DNA of 64,000 bases from Mesorhabditis belari (Eukaryota > Nematoda > Chromadorea > Rhabditida > Rhabditidae), in assembly GCA_958450365.1 (NCBI GenBank), contig CAUEEP010000892.1:297001-361000 (forward strand). The letters are read 5' to 3'. Position 1 is the stretch's first letter. Each line of letters opens with the position of its first letter. Positions 33,973 through 45,583 of this stretch are shown here, one piece after another. The notes beneath the pieces were generated by a model that did not search any database, was not told the origin of the DNA, and saw only the letters and a list, made by a program, of their open reading frames with translations. Made by a program: the position numbers and the translations under genes.

Positions 33973-36091
33973 ATGATCATGGTTACTCAGTTTCAATTGT
34001 TGCCTTCAGAAAATGACTCGAGTCTGGTTGTGGCGTCCGAAAATGGAAAAGCAAGAGAACGAGACGAAGAGATCCCACTCGATGTTTTGGGTGGTTGGTC
34101 TCAAAAAAGTATACTAAAGTCTTACTAAGTATTTTCCGCTGAAGTTAATTTTACGCTAACTAATCAGATTTAAATATTTTAAGAAAATAGCCTATTTGAT
34201 TATTTAGTGGTGTTTTCGTGTTGTGATTTATCTCGAGATGCTTCTGCTCGGTTGTGTTCAAATCGATTTCATTCAAAGGCCAAGGTTTATTTTGAATGAT
34301 CCGGTGAGTTTAAGAAACATTGTGAGACCTATAGATTTTGATTGTTAAGTGATTTTGATTGTTACTGTCATCAAATTTCTAGTTGTTTTGATTGTTTTCT
34401 TTCAGCCAATCATCTTTGAGATAATTTTCTTCACTCATCTCCTCGCAATCATCTCGATTCACTCAAAGCGACCATTTTTCATCCAACTCTACCTGGTGAG
34501 TAGAGTGGATTAAAAAGGTTTTAAGCAAATAAACTGAAACTTTCAGAAAATCTGCTTATGGTTTGCCGGCCTTGGGTTATTGTTCACCGCCGGTGAGGCG
34601 ACCTTAGCGTTGATGTAGGTTTAAAACAAAGCAGTTTGCAACTTTCTAAAGTGTATAATTGAACACTAGCTAGCGTACCCCATATAATGTTAAAGTTTTG
34701 AAGTGAAAAAACATGGGTTTTAGGACTGACCATAACCGGGATTTCGATGGACGTGCAATTGTAGTAATGCTTCTCACTTTGGCTTTCTTTGGAATTCCGT
34801 GGATATGGCAAATGCTTCTCACCTATTCCTACTATCAGTGGATTAGGTAAATCAAGTTGAATTCTAAATTAATTCACCCAAAACTCACGTCCCAAAGGAG
34901 AGAATGGTTTTTGGGATTAAAAACGAGAGACAAAGTGAAAAAGATAAGTGAAACTAACAAATAGATTAATTTAGATAAGCGAAACATAAAACCACTTTCA
35001 ATGGTTCAAAAAAAACTTGAGTGATTTTGCATAAAATTAAGAAAAATTTAACACTTTTAGTTGCAATTAAAGTTTACTATTGAAAAAACGGTGTACTTTT
35101 CAGAGATGAACGACTCAAAGTGGAGGAATTGATGAATCTCTCGTCTCCTTTCTCGATCTCGATTGAGAAAGGAGATTTATCATTCTCGGGCTCGTTGTTG
35201 CAACAGAGTCAGCAAAACCGTGTAGCTCAACACAGCAATGAAACTTTCAGACAAAGTAACTATACAAAAAGAAATCAAATAAAGATAAATTTTGAATTTC
35301 AGTTGGATCTTCTCTCGCAAAAGATCCTGAAGCGCAGACTCCTCAAAATTTCCACCGTTTGACGTTCAAGCACACTGACTGGCTGGTAAGATAGGCCAAA
35401 ATAAGAAACATATAAATGATTATGAGTTTCAGCCTGGACCGAATCTCCGCCTCGATCTCTACAACTCACTTTTTGTGGGTAATGCTGAAATACCGGATCA
35501 TTGTTACCCAGGGTCGACTACTTCGTGTGAAATCCAAAATGTTATTTTCGAGTGTGCAAATTATGATGATATGCAAATATCCGTAAGTGAACAAAAAAAT
35601 GGCCCCACTTCCACTTGTGTCAAGTATTACGTTACTAACGGAATCTTATTTTCAGCATTTTCTCGAGACCACTCTGATCACCACTTGGGAAATCACAAAT
35701 CTAGCTTTTCGTTTGCCAAAAGGTGGATATTTTGCAGCCAATTGGAATGCCTACAGCCGATTGATGAACTGGGTTATGTAGGTGTTTGGATAATTCAACA
35801 ATAGAGAAAAGGCTTCTTTCTATTCATGACTAATCAATCACTTTCAGTAGATCTTGCCGCATCAAACAAAACCTTATTTTCTTCATGTCGCCTGCTGATT
35901 GGACTCTGATGGTTGATAAAAGCAAACGCCCACAAGATAAAATGCTCTTTAATGAATGGATTCGAGATTATGTTTATTTGGATCTCTTCGACACACTGGA
36001 TTTCACTTTTTCACAAGCCAAAGAGTATTCTGCTGAATTTGGACAAGAATTTCGTTGGCGATTCACTCGTCGCAAAACACTAAATCATTGA
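33973..36091 (+). CDS. Four-transmembrane protein of unknown family, copy A
   Basis: Exons joined in phase encode an acidic N-terminus (MIMVTQFQLLPSENDSS), four hydrophobic segments (VIYLEMLLLGCVQI; IIFEIIFFTHLLAIISI; KICLWFAGLGLLFTAG; VVMLLTLAFFGIPWIWQMLL), then a cytosolic or lumenal C-terminal region of about 200 residues including EIPDHCYPGSTTSCEIQ, TLITTWEITNLAFRLP and DYVYLDLFDTLDFTFSQAKE. The stop is at 36089-36091. I do not recognise the family. Compared with copy B, exon 1 here has two extra bases just before its donor, which would shift the frame, and TM1 lacks 12 bp in frame; so copy A may be damaged at its 5' end while the 3' exons are clean. An AATAAA signal follows at 36189. Confidence 0.6.
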
Positions 36092-36188
36092 GTTGTAGTT
36101 TTGGCTATTTTTAAAATAATATTGTCTATCATCTGTTTACTAAACTTACTGTTATTTGTTCTTCATTCCTGTATTGTAACTTGGTTCC

Positions 36189-36194
36189 AATAAA
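36189..36194 (+). terminator. Poly(A) signal, copy A
   Basis: AATAAA about 100 bp after the copy A stop codon; conserved at the same place in copy C (about 55261). Confidence 0.6.
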
Positions 36195-36212
36195 GATTTT
36201 CCGATAATGTCT

Positions 36213-36437
36213 TTATTTGAGCTTGTATGGACCAAGGTTTAGGCCTTTTTTAGCAATTATTCGGACAGTTTCTCGATTAACTTTGATATCCATGGCGTCT
36301 TTTTGGAGAAAGATCCTTGAATTTTGCTTGATTCGAAGTTTGGATTTTTCAACAGAACTCCTTCCCATAGAGCAAAGGACAGGCAGGACTGGTGTAAGGC
36401 CAGAAACTTTGGTCTTGGCGGAAAACGTTTTTATCAT
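36213..36437 (-). pseudogene. Tc1/mariner transposase helix-turn-helix scrap
   Basis: The minus strand reads MDIKVNRETVRIIAKKGLNL followed by GPYKLKQRH, the second helix-turn-helix and following linker of a Tc1/mariner-superfamily transposase (x-x-VNRxTVRRIxKxxLxLxPYKLxKRQ). No catalytic part is present. The same scrap accompanies copies B and C of the four-transmembrane gene, so it was part of the duplicated unit. Confidence 0.6.
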
Positions 36438-36494
36438 ATCTTTTTAAGCTCTTAGAACAGTTTTACATTTTTTCTTTTGTAAAAGATTGTCAAA

Positions 36495-36772
36495 ATTTTG
36501 GAAAAAGTATGTTTTATTGCAAAAATAATACGCCTGGTGCAAACTCAGCTGTAGCTGTAACTCAAATCGGCCTGGAGACAGATCATATAACCGGCGACAT
36601 GCGATGCTACAACAATCAGGTCAATCAATCAAATTAAAAAGACATGCATTTTCAGAACACAAAAGCCAAGGTCTCCAAATACATCGATTTTTACGGGTTG
36701 ACGAAATCAAAGACACTCTCGTTCAAGGTGGTCCGATTGTCAGTAAAAACGTTTTTATGGTCGAGATAAATG
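36495..36772 (+). pseudogene. Possible transthyretin-like (TTL) fragment cut by Tc1
   Basis: Two exon-like pieces flank a short intron (about 36631-36655). The first has AVAVTQIGLETDHITGDMRC, like the VxVxGxLxC start of nematode TTL domains. The second in one frame gives HRFLRVDEIKDTLVQGGPI and NVFMVEI. The frames do not join cleanly, and the Tc1 element starts at 36773. A sister pair lies at 55570-55850. The family call is tentative. Confidence 0.3.
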
Positions 36773-38433
36773 CAGTGGTCCACAAAAGTATTGTCCCATT
36801 GCCATCCAAAAGTTTCTTTCGTACGAAAATCTTTCGAAAAAACGATATCCCCAAAAAGTGTAGGGTACTTTGCTTACCCATAATACTCTACTTTTCAAGA
36901 TTATAAGATTTATCCGTACAGATTGCAGAAAAACTAAAGTATAAAACAAAAACAATAAGTTACTTAACAAATAGCTCCACAAAAGTAATGTCCCATTTGC
37001 AAAGAATTAACAATTTTTTCAAAAAATTAATATTTGGTTGGTCCTCCTTTTGCTTTTAATGTTTATTGAGTCGATCTGGCATGGAATCCACGAGATTTTT
37101 CAAAAGACTTGGGCGGATGGTGGCCCAAAGACGTTGAATGTGAACCCATAGGGCGGCCTTCGAATCGAATTTCTTTCCCTTGAGGCGCGGCTTCACAAAT
37201 GACCATGAATGTTCAATTGGATTGAGATCCGGTGAGTAGGGAGGTGGATTGATCAATTTACCACGATTTGCCGCAAACCATCCGGGCAGACGAGCTCTGG
37301 TACCATTTTGAAGTGTCACCAACCGTCCCATCATCAGTCTCGACTTGTGTTTCGGGTCGTTGTCCTGGTAAAGCATCCATCCGAGAGGCATCGTTTGATT
37401 GTCAAAGGGAAGCATTTGGGTCTCCATAATATTCTTGCAAGCCACAGCATCCATCGTCGAGTTCACAGTCTACACTAACGGACCTACTGAAGTTCGAGAC
37501 ATCGCTCCTAAAGAAAAAAAATTTCGGTAACAAAATACTAAAAAGGTTCTTACCCCAACACATTGTGTTTCCGCCGTTGAATTTCACGGTAGGCCGAATG
37601 TACTTGAGTGCGTATCGCTTTCCAGTCGGTCGCCGAATAAGATGGTTTCCATCCGCGTGAAATAAATTGATTTTTGTCTCATCGGTAAATAACACTTTCG
37701 TCCAATCACGTGTTGTCCTACTTCGGTAGGTCCGTGCAAAGTCAAGGCGCTGTTTCCGGTGCCTAGAATTTATCAGAGGTTTACGGATAGCCCTTTTTGC
37801 ATATAATCCAGCTTGATTTAATTGTCGTCTGATCGTTCCCGGCGATGCAGCCTTGTTAAATTGATCCCTCATCATTCGGCTTCGATCGGTTGGTGTTTTG
37901 TTAGCGTCTTTTTTTACCATTTGGATCACGGCTCGATCTTCTTTTGCGGTTGTGATTGGTCGTCGGCCATTCTTGACGCCTCGATAAAGGTTTTTGCCAA
38001 CTTTTGATTGAGAAAAAATGCGGCGCACTGTCCATATCGAGCAATTGAAGAGGTTGGCCACATCCTTCTCCCGCATCCCATTTTCCCGGGCCTTGGCGAT
38101 TCGGAGCTTATTCGAAGTGTCAAGGTTTTTCTTGCCAGCCATTTAAATAAAATAAAATACATTTAATGTTCATAGAACGCGAAAATAAAAAGAATAATCA
38201 AGGAAAACATCAATGGGAGATGACTTTTGTGGAGCTATTTGTTAAGTAACTTATTGTTTTTGTTTTATACTTTAGTTTTTCTGCAATCGGTACGGATAAA
38301 TTCTATAATCTTGAAAAGTAGAGTATGGGTAAGCAAAGTACCCTACACTTTTTGGGAATATCGTTTTTTTGAAAGATTTTCGTACGAAAGAAACTTTTGG
38401 ATGGCAATGGGACAATACTTTTGTGGACCACTG
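36773..38433 (-). mobile_element. Tc1-like element, copy 2, defective
   Basis: Length 1661 bp, with long terminal repeats ending CAGTGGTCCACAAAAG at both ends. The transposase is on the minus strand (start 38142): N-terminal DNA-binding part, then FTDETKINLFHADG (first catalytic Asp), an intron, then QDNDPKHKSR and DLNPIEHSWSF. Just after the intron a small insertion creates a TAG in the GPLV region, and the C-terminus is shortened (DRLNKH then stop), so it cannot be autonomous. The right flank is TA; the left flank reads TG, so one side of the target duplication has mutated. It sits in the centre of the large inverted duplication. Confidence 0.9.
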
Positions 38434-38739
38434 TATTATACGTCTCAAAAATCTCAAAAACATCTTCAAAACTTCAAAAAAATGCATTACATTATCGTTT
38501 AGCCATGCGCTTAACCAATGACTTCAAGTTCTATAAAAAAGGAATCTTCGACAAAAGGATCAGAAAATAATCGATCACACGATGCTCGGGAAAACTTTTT
38601 TATTTTCACAGTGACTTTCTGTTTCTAGATTTTGGGAAGCATTATAATATTGAACCAAATTCAACTTCTTTCAAAACTAGCATAAAACATGAACCATGTT
38701 AACCCCTTGTAACCGGAAGAATCAGTTTTTTATATATGT

Positions 38740-38960
38740 TTCTCTACAGGGTAGCCACAGAATCTGTTCCTCACGAGTGATTCGCTAAAAAAACTGAAAA
38801 GTTCTGCTGAAAAATCCAAACTTCGAATCAAGCGAATCAAGGAAAATTCAAGGATCTTGCTCCAAAAAGACGCCATGGATATCAAAGTTAATCGAGAAAC
38901 TGTCCGAATAATGGCTAGAAAAAGACCTAAACCTTGGTCCATAAAAGCTCAAACAAAGAC
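38740..38960 (+). pseudogene. Transposase scrap accompanying copy B
   Basis: The plus strand here reads KDAMDIKVNRETVRIMARK, the same helix-turn-helix scrap as at 36213-36437, in mirror orientation. It confirms that the inverted duplication includes it. The preceding part keeps a slightly longer version (KLRIKRIKENSRI). Confidence 0.6.
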
Positions 38961-39070
38961 ATTCTCGGAAAATCTTTATTGGAATCAAGTTACAATACAG
39001 GAATGAAGAACAAATAACAGTAAGTTTAGTAAACTGATGATAGACAATGTTATTTTAAAAATAACCAAAA

Positions 39071-40884
39071 CTACAACTCAATGATTTTGTGTTTGCGACG
39101 AGTGAATTGCCGAGTGAACTCTTGTCCAAATTCAGCAGAATACTCTTTGGCTTGAGTGAAATCCAGTGTGCCGAAGAGATCCAAATAAACATAATCTCGA
39201 ATCCATTCATTGAAGAGCATTTTAGAGATCGAGGCGGAGATTCGGTCCAGGCTGGAGCTGATAAACATTTACTAATAGTAGTGCGCACTACTATTTTTTC
39301 AACTCCCTCCTGGATCGCAATACTATTAGAGAGTGCACTACTTTTAGAGAGAATACGGTATATTTTTCTTATTTTGGCCCATCTTACCAGCCAGTTAGTG
39401 TGCTTGAACGTCAAACGGTGAAAATTTCGAGGAGTCTGCGCTTCAGGATCTGTTGCGAGAGAAGATTCAACTGAAATTCAAAATTTATCTTGATTTGATT
39501 TCTTTTTGTATAGTTACTTTGTCTGAAAGTTTCATTGCTGTGTTGAGCTACACGGTTTTGCTGACTCTGTCGCAACAACGAGCCCGAGAATGACAAATCT
39601 CCTTTCTCAATCGAGATCGAGAAAGGAGGCAATAGATTCATCAATTCCTCCACTTTGAGTCGTTCATCTCTGAAAAGTACACAGTTTTTCAATAGTGAAC
39701 TTTAATTACAACTATTGGGTTGGTGAATTGAAAACTGCGGGCTATTGTCATATGTAACAGTTTGAGCACTTTCTTCAAAAGAAACCCATTTTGGTGTCAA
39801 TGGAAAAGTTGTAGAGAATCAAAAAGCAAGCCTATATCCAAATTCTCAGAACGATTCAAAAACTGGTTTTCAAGAAATGCCAAAAATTTTCACAACATTT
39901 AATGTTGTGAAAAACAACACAACACAACAAACAATTTAAAACTTGCATTTGATACGAAACTACTAAGTGTATCTTTTTGGAAATTTGGCTATAAGCCTAA
40001 TTTTTGATTCTCTGCAACTTTTCTATTGACACCAAAATGAATTTCTTCTGAAGAAAGTGCTCAAACTGGGACATCTCCAGTCCTCCATTTTTGAGTCTCT
40101 TACTTGTCTCACACATAAACCAAAATCCACATCCTGGCTATGGCCAGTTCTAAAACCCATGATTTTTCACTTGAGGTATGGGGTACGCTAGCGAGTGTTC
40201 AAGTATACACTTTAGAAAGTTGCAAACTACTTTTTTTAAAAACCTACACCAAGGCTAAGGTCTCCGCACCGGCGATGAACAATAACCCAAGGCCGGCCAA
40301 CGATAGGTAGATTTTCTGAAAGTTTCAGCTTATTGGCTTAAAACCTTTTTAACCTACTGTAATCACCATGTAGAGTTGGATGAAAAATGGTCGCTTTGAG
40401 TGAATCGAGATGATTGCGAGGAGATGAGTGAAGAAAATTATCTCAAAGATGATTGGCTGAAAGAAAGCAATATAAACAGCTAGAAATTTGATGACAGTAA
40501 CAATCAAAATCTATAGGCAATGTTTCTTAGACTCACCGGCACACTCAGAATAAACCATGGCCTTTCAATGAAGTCGCCGATGAGGAAGATTTGAGCGTAA
40601 CCGAGCAGAAGTAATTCGAGATAAATCGCAACACGGAAACACCACTAAATACTCAAATAGGCTATTTTCTTGGAATATTTTAATCTGATTAGTTAGGGTA
40701 AAATTAACTTCAGCGGAAAATACTTTAGTAAGACTTTAGTATACTTTTTGAGCCAACCACGAAAAACATCGAGCAGCAGTGAGATCTCTTCGTCTCGTTC
40801 TCTTGCTTCTCCATTTTCGGACGCCACAACCAGACTCGAGTCATTTTCTGAAGGCAACAATTGAAACTGAGTGATCATGATCAT
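39071..40884 (-). pseudogene. Four-transmembrane gene, copy B, internally deleted
   Basis: From an ATG at 40884 the N-terminal exons read cleanly (MIMITQFQLLPSENDSS; FRGWLKKYTK, then RVAIYLELLLLGYAQIFLIG). The TM4 exon is replaced by unrelated sequence and a MITE. After the RLKVEELMNLLPPFSISIEK exon the coding sequence jumps from the NLRLDL phrase straight to KMLFNEWIRDYVYLDLFG: the exons for the Cys-containing region are deleted, joining CTCGATCTCT directly to AAAATGCTC. The end is QFTRRKHKIIEL. So B has the best 5' part and the worst 3' part of the three copies. Confidence 0.75.
39759..40067. repeat. MITE inside copy B
   Basis: AGTTTGAGCACTTTCTTC at the left and GAAGAAAGTGCTCAAACT at the right are inverted; arms of about 90 bp share GAGAATCAAAAA and its complement. 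The element is absent from copies A and C, so it inserted after the duplications. Confidence 0.75.
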
Positions 40885-41570
40885 TTCATTGAAATTGAAT
40901 TATCGTAATTATTTTAATAGAAGGACATGTTCATCTATTTTTCAAACCCCCAGAATCGACGGCCCAAAAAATAGATAAAGTCCCCCCACATGAATCAAGA
41001 ATTTTAAAACTGTTAAAAACTATTTTAAACGATAGTTCTTTGTCCAAAACATACAGAAAACACGTTTAAAAGTGCAAATATTTTCTCACCTGAACCCCTT
41101 AAGAATCCTTCAAAAAGTCTTTCAAAAAAATTTCAAAAAAGAATATTACGGTCGTTGAAGAAAACTAATCAAATGCAATCAGATCATTGAAACTGATAAT
41201 AAAACGGGTCTGTTTAGACAGAATCTCTTCTAAATTGGTGGAAAAGTAAACGATATTAAAGATTGTTTAAAAGAAATCAATTGCAAAAGTGAAAGAAAAC
41301 TTTTCATAAACTACTGCTGTTAAAAATAGAGATGTTGTCTTACGGAAAAGAAAAAGCGAGAGAAGGGCAAGCAAATTTCAAAAAGAAGAAGCAATTTTTA
41401 AATGATTTGAATGAAATAAAATATAAAATGAATCCAGTTTTGCACATCTGCTGCAGGTCAATTATTGTCTGATGTGCTCACATTTGTCTGCATGCTTCCT
41501 CTAGTTTTATGAACATTTTTTAAAGATAATTGTCAGGAGTGTTAATTGATTGCAGTAAATGTTTAAAAAA

Positions 41571-42374
41571 CAACTAATGTACGGTTATTTTCCCAAAATT
41601 TTCTCGGTTTTGAAGACTGGGTGCGTTGAGGCTCCTTCAAAGCATCATCGAAACAAAGCACTTTTTTTTAAATCAAAAAAGAGAAAGTTGCTCTTTTTCT
41701 TATCAATTTTTTAATGCTAAATCAATCGAAATGTTAGTTTAAGACAATAAGGTGACTGGTCAGTCGGATTAAATTAGCACAAAAGTGCATTTTGAGCCTA
41801 ATTTGAAAATCAACCTTCCGAAGCTTGGATTGTTCTGAAAATTTGGGAGACTATGTAATCGATTATTTTAAAAAGTATGCAATCACTCAAAAATATATTA
41901 GGTCATGAATGCTAGAAAGCAGGATTTTGAACTCTTACAGTCAAATGCCTGACAAAGTTCTAAAATAAAACATTTTTCAAAAATTCAAAAAAGCCATTTT
42001 GTAGATTAAGAATAGGGCTTTTGAATCAAGCAAACCGTTTTTAGATCGGATAAGCCGTTTTTCAGAAAACACATTACCAAAAAACGATCGTTTATAACTT
42101 GCCAACCTAATAATTCAAGTATATTTAGATTGCTCATGATCTAATCTATCCAATCAAAGCCAAAACATTTAGTCTATACCCAAAAAAGTTGATAAAATTG
42201 GCCTTGTTTATACCGAAACTTCTATTACAGGGTGACCAAATAACCCGTCCTTTTCTCGCCCATATTTCTGTTATTTATAGACTAAAACAACCAATTTCTT
42301 TTTTAAATGAAAATTCATATCATTTTCTGTATATATTTAAGATTTCATGACCATAGCATAGAAAGATAAATTTG
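41571..42374. other. Intergenic beyond arm B
   Basis: The first 200 bp still match the DNA left of copy C (to about 41765). The rest is AT-rich with no gene seen. ACAGGGTGACC near 42230 resembles an element end. Confidence 0.4.
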
Positions 42375-42622
42375 TTATGAACGCTTTAAAATGGCTGGTC
42401 AAAAAGCAACTCAAATTTAGGGGCTTCTTTATCGATGATCTAATAGAAAATATTAACACATTTAATATTTTTATTGAACTAAATCTACTTAAACATAACA
42501 AAAGCTTAACTTTTAAAAAAAACTGCAAAGAAAATATTATTTTGTGGGGTTTTTTTAAGAAGTCCCAAATTTGAATTGCGGCTCATTATTTTTTTGACTA
42601 GCCACTTTAAAGCGTTCATAAA
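42375..42622. repeat. MITE, about 250 bp
   Basis: Inverted arms: TTATGAACGCTTTAAAATGG at the left and CCACTTTAAAGCGTTCATAA at the right. Confidence 0.75.
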
Positions 42623-42663
42623 AAAGTAAACTATCTATAGCACACCTACCTAAAAACATCAAG

Positions 42664-43209
42664 GCTAAAGAAAGTTACAGTGGTTTGTAGCCTGACTCGA
42701 TCACTTCGACTACGCGCGAGTACGGTCCGTTTCTAGGCAGGACGACAAATAGAGTGTGCTCCTCTCAAATCATGTTTCCTAAAATGTGTCGAACTACCGT
42801 AACCTCGCAGTTCATAAGCAGAAAGTTAGTTTTATTTTCTAAAGTTTCTTTTCTTTCGTCTTTTTCCTTTCGTCTTCTTTCTTTCGTTCTTTTACTAAAG
42901 AAAAGCAATTAATCCGACTTTTAAAATATCAAAAATATACAAAAAAAAACTGTCCTGGCACGTTGCTCGTTTTTTTCTCCTTTGGCTGATCAGCTTCTTC
43001 CCTTGTTTATTGTTTCTCAAAATGAATATTTGTTTAAAACTATAAAATTCCGATAAAGATAGAAAAAAGAATTAAAACTTTCAGAAATAATAAAAGAAAA
43101 ACGTTTAGAAAATGACTTTGCTAACGAGCAGCTTTTAGCAATCATGATTTGAAGGATTTGATTTGATAGGAACACACTCTAACTACAAACCACTGTAACT
43201 TTCTTTAGC
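42664..43209. repeat. MITE, about 546 bp
   Basis: Ends GCTAAAGAAAGTTACAGTGG and CCACTGTAACTTTCTTTAGC are perfect inverted repeats extending to TTTGTAG/CTACAAA. No coding frame inside. Confidence 0.8.
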
Positions 43210-43619
43210 ATTGATATTTTTGAGTGTACTTTATTCCATTCGAAAGCTCTTGAGAGCTGTCTACTCCAGAGATCGAATCCTTACTTTTTAGACGGTAAAA
43301 TAACAATAACAAGCATAAGCTTCACCCATGAAAATAATAAGTCCTAAAATTGTAACTGCTGGCAACTTATCGATAACTTGTCGAGGCTTATCGATATCAA
43401 GACCTCGATAAACTCTTATTGAGATATTGTTAGTCAAGCCTAGTTGAAATCTATGGCACTAATTTGCACTCTTTTTTATCATTCAAACCTTCACAGAATC
43501 TAAGTCCAAAACTGATTTGAAAAATGAATAGTAATCTTTTTTAGGACCAAGAATCAAACTGTAACAGAAAGCTGTAATAGATATTCAAATATTTACAGTT
43601 TGAGTTTTAGTCATTTCAC
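43210..43619. other. Intergenic
   Basis: Contains a cluster of TTATCGATA and CTCGATAA words around 43365-43415, possibly regulatory or chance. No gene seen. Confidence 0.35.
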
Positions 43620-44321
43620 CTAATAACATTTCCTGCATATTCTCATGAGACGCCAATGAAAAACACAAAACGGAAAACAACTCAAGCACCACAAGAAAAC
43701 AATCGACACAATGACAATTCGTGTGAAGAATTCGCCATTCTTGATGATATGATAGGCGATGTGAGGAATACAGGCAACGACAACAATTCCCTGAAATTTG
43801 TTCTCGTTGATTTCTTGACAAACTCACTCACCAAGTAGATTGTAAAGAGGAGTAAGAGGTTAAATTTCTTAAACATAATTCCAAATAAACCAATTAAATA
43901 GAAAACCATATAGGCAAGAAAAATGACTGTCCCATAAACAAGATGGATCGCCTCGAGAGTGCTCTTTGAGAAGAAATCTTTCCAGGGCCTAAACTCAATG
44001 TGACACAAATTTGTATAGTAATCGGATTATTGAAAACTGAAAGTGCATAAACTTATTGTTAGCTTTTAGCTAGCGTAACAGCTTTTAGTTTCACAATAAA
44101 ATGCAACAAACCCCTCTCCACTGCTGATATTGGTGAGTCCCCAAAATACGGCCGCAACAACAATGAAAAGAGTCGAGAAAATCATTAAAAATGCCTGAAT
44201 CTATTAACCTTATAAAGCTTTTAAAAGTTTCAAGCTTAATTTCCAAACCTTGTGCTTTTTACGTGACTTTGGCCAAGAAGTTTTCTGAAGAGCCTAAATT
44301 ATTAGGTACGCCACAAAGCAG
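43620..44321 (-). CDS. Small four-transmembrane protein, unknown family
   Basis: Minus-strand exons: about 44280-44321 (basic, KTSWPKSRKKHK), about 44110-44205 (FLMIFSTLFIVVAAVFWGLT, TM1), about 43834-44035 (NLCHIEFRPWKDFFSK, then GTVIFLAYMVFYLIGLFGIM and NLLLLFTIYL, TM2-3), and 43620-43792 (GIVVVACIPHIAYHI, then IVIVSIVFLWCLSCFPF, TM4). The stop is at 43620-43622. Splice sites are consistent where checked. The start codon is not seen: the first exon found has an acceptor in front of it, and a mariner element begins 14 bp upstream, so the 5' exon is either lost or beyond the mariner. Function unknown. Confidence 0.5.
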
Positions 44322-44334
44322 ACTGGAGTTTCTA

Positions 44335-45583
44335 TTAGGTTGGCAACCATGAAACCGCAATTTTTCCATTAAAACACCTTATTGAAAAAATAACAAAAAT
44401 AGCACTTTCAATCCAAAAGATATTCTCCATTATTTTCCTTGATATTTTTCTAACGTTCCCTTAAAGCGCGAATACCGCGTGAGAGAAAGTCGGCTGATTG
44501 ATCTTCACAAAACTTTGACACCCAAATTCGAATCTCGTCTGAATCTTTAAACTTTTTTCCAGCCAGGGAGTGCTGCATTTATCGGAACAAATGGAAATCA
44601 TATGGTGCTAAGTCCGGGCTATATGGCGGGTGAGGGAGAGAGTTCCAGTCTAGCTCTTCCAATTTTTCTTGAGTGATCTTTGCCTTGTGCGGATGAGCGT
44701 TGTCTTGGAGGTATCTCACAGTCAACGGGTTAATGCCTCGTTGTTGGAGAGCTTGATTCACCGAGTCGAGTTGTTGAATATAAAGTCCAGAAGTCACAGA
44801 TTGGCCGAAATCCAGAACCTCAAAATACAGCAATCCCCGCGTATTCCACCAAATACATAGGATCCCCTTCTTCCTCTGGATTTCTTGTTTAGGAGTCGGA
44901 ATTGGAGTAGCTTCAGAATCTAACCACTGTCTTTTTTGATTGGGATTATTGTAGTAGATCCATTTTTCGTCAGACGTTATCCCAAAAATCCCAATCCCAA
45001 AAACCTGAGTTTTTTGCTTGTCGGAGGAGAAATCCTCCGAGGGTAACCCTGTTGGCTTTATGCTCTGCACTCAACTCATCCATTTTCCACAGCGGCTCGA
45101 CTTCCCCATTGCGTGCAAGTGCTTTTCAATTGCAGTATGACTAACGTTGAAATTTCCGCCAAGCTCCCGTGTTGACAAAGTTGGGTCATTCTCGACGGTT
45201 TGACGAAGTTCGTCGTCGTTGACGCTTCCGGAGAGATCTCCTCGTTCCTTGTCTTTCAAGTCTTCATCTCCATCTCAAAATCGTTGAAACCATGTGCAAA
45301 CTTGAGTTTCGGAAATATCAGAGCTGCCAAAAGCACTAGTGAGCACTAGACATTCCCGCAGGGTCTTGCCTTGTTTGAAGTCGTATAACATGCACACTCG
45401 AATCCTATACTTGCTGTCGTCCATTCTAAAAGAAGAAAATTAACCAAGAATAAAAGCCAAAATAAAAAAGGAAGTAGGAAAAGAATAAAACATGAAAATA
45501 AGTTAAGTGTGTTAGCGAAAGTCGTGACAAAAAAGGAAAAAACCTCAAAAAGTTGTGTCGCGGTTTCATGGTTGGCAACCTAA
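44335..45583 (-). mobile_element. Mariner element, defective
   Basis: About 1.25 kb with inverted ends TTAGGTTGGCAACCATGAAA and TTTCATGGTTGGCAACCTAA. The transposase on the minus strand shows mariner hallmarks: DPTLSTRELGGNFNVSHTAI, SDEKWIYYNNPNQKRQW, QDNAHPHKAKITQ and the DD34D ending YSPDLAPYDFHLFR. The start region reads MDDSKYRIRVCMLYDFKQGK. Several frameshifts and stops (for example after KWMS and CTWFQRF) make it inactive. It is unrelated to the relic at 1.6-2.4 kb at the sequence level beyond family. Confidence 0.9.

Larger units (their letters stand above)
33272..36362 (+). repeat. Inverted duplication, arm A
   Basis: About 3.1 kb that is repeated in reverse at 38797-41570 and in direct orientation at 52353-55757. 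It starts GTTTTTTAAACATTTACTGC. The unit includes a 255 bp MITE, the four-transmembrane gene, and a Tc1-type transposase scrap downstream of it. Confidence 0.85.
38797..41570 (-). repeat. Inverted duplication, arm B
   Basis: Reverse-complement counterpart of arm A, about 2.8 kb. It is shorter mainly because of a deletion near 39.24-39.42 kb and carries its own MITE at 39759-40067. Homology with copy C continues to about 41765 beyond the point where A stops. Confidence 0.85.

Noticed and set aside
36213..36437. Minus-strand frame as an independent conserved gene next to each gene copy
   Set aside because: It contains only a transposase helix-turn-helix and no start or catalytic part; it was carried along in the duplication.
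33272..41570. Inverted duplication as one giant foldback transposon
   Set aside because: Boundaries of copies A, B and C differ and no target-site duplication or common termini were found, so a segmental duplication explains it better.
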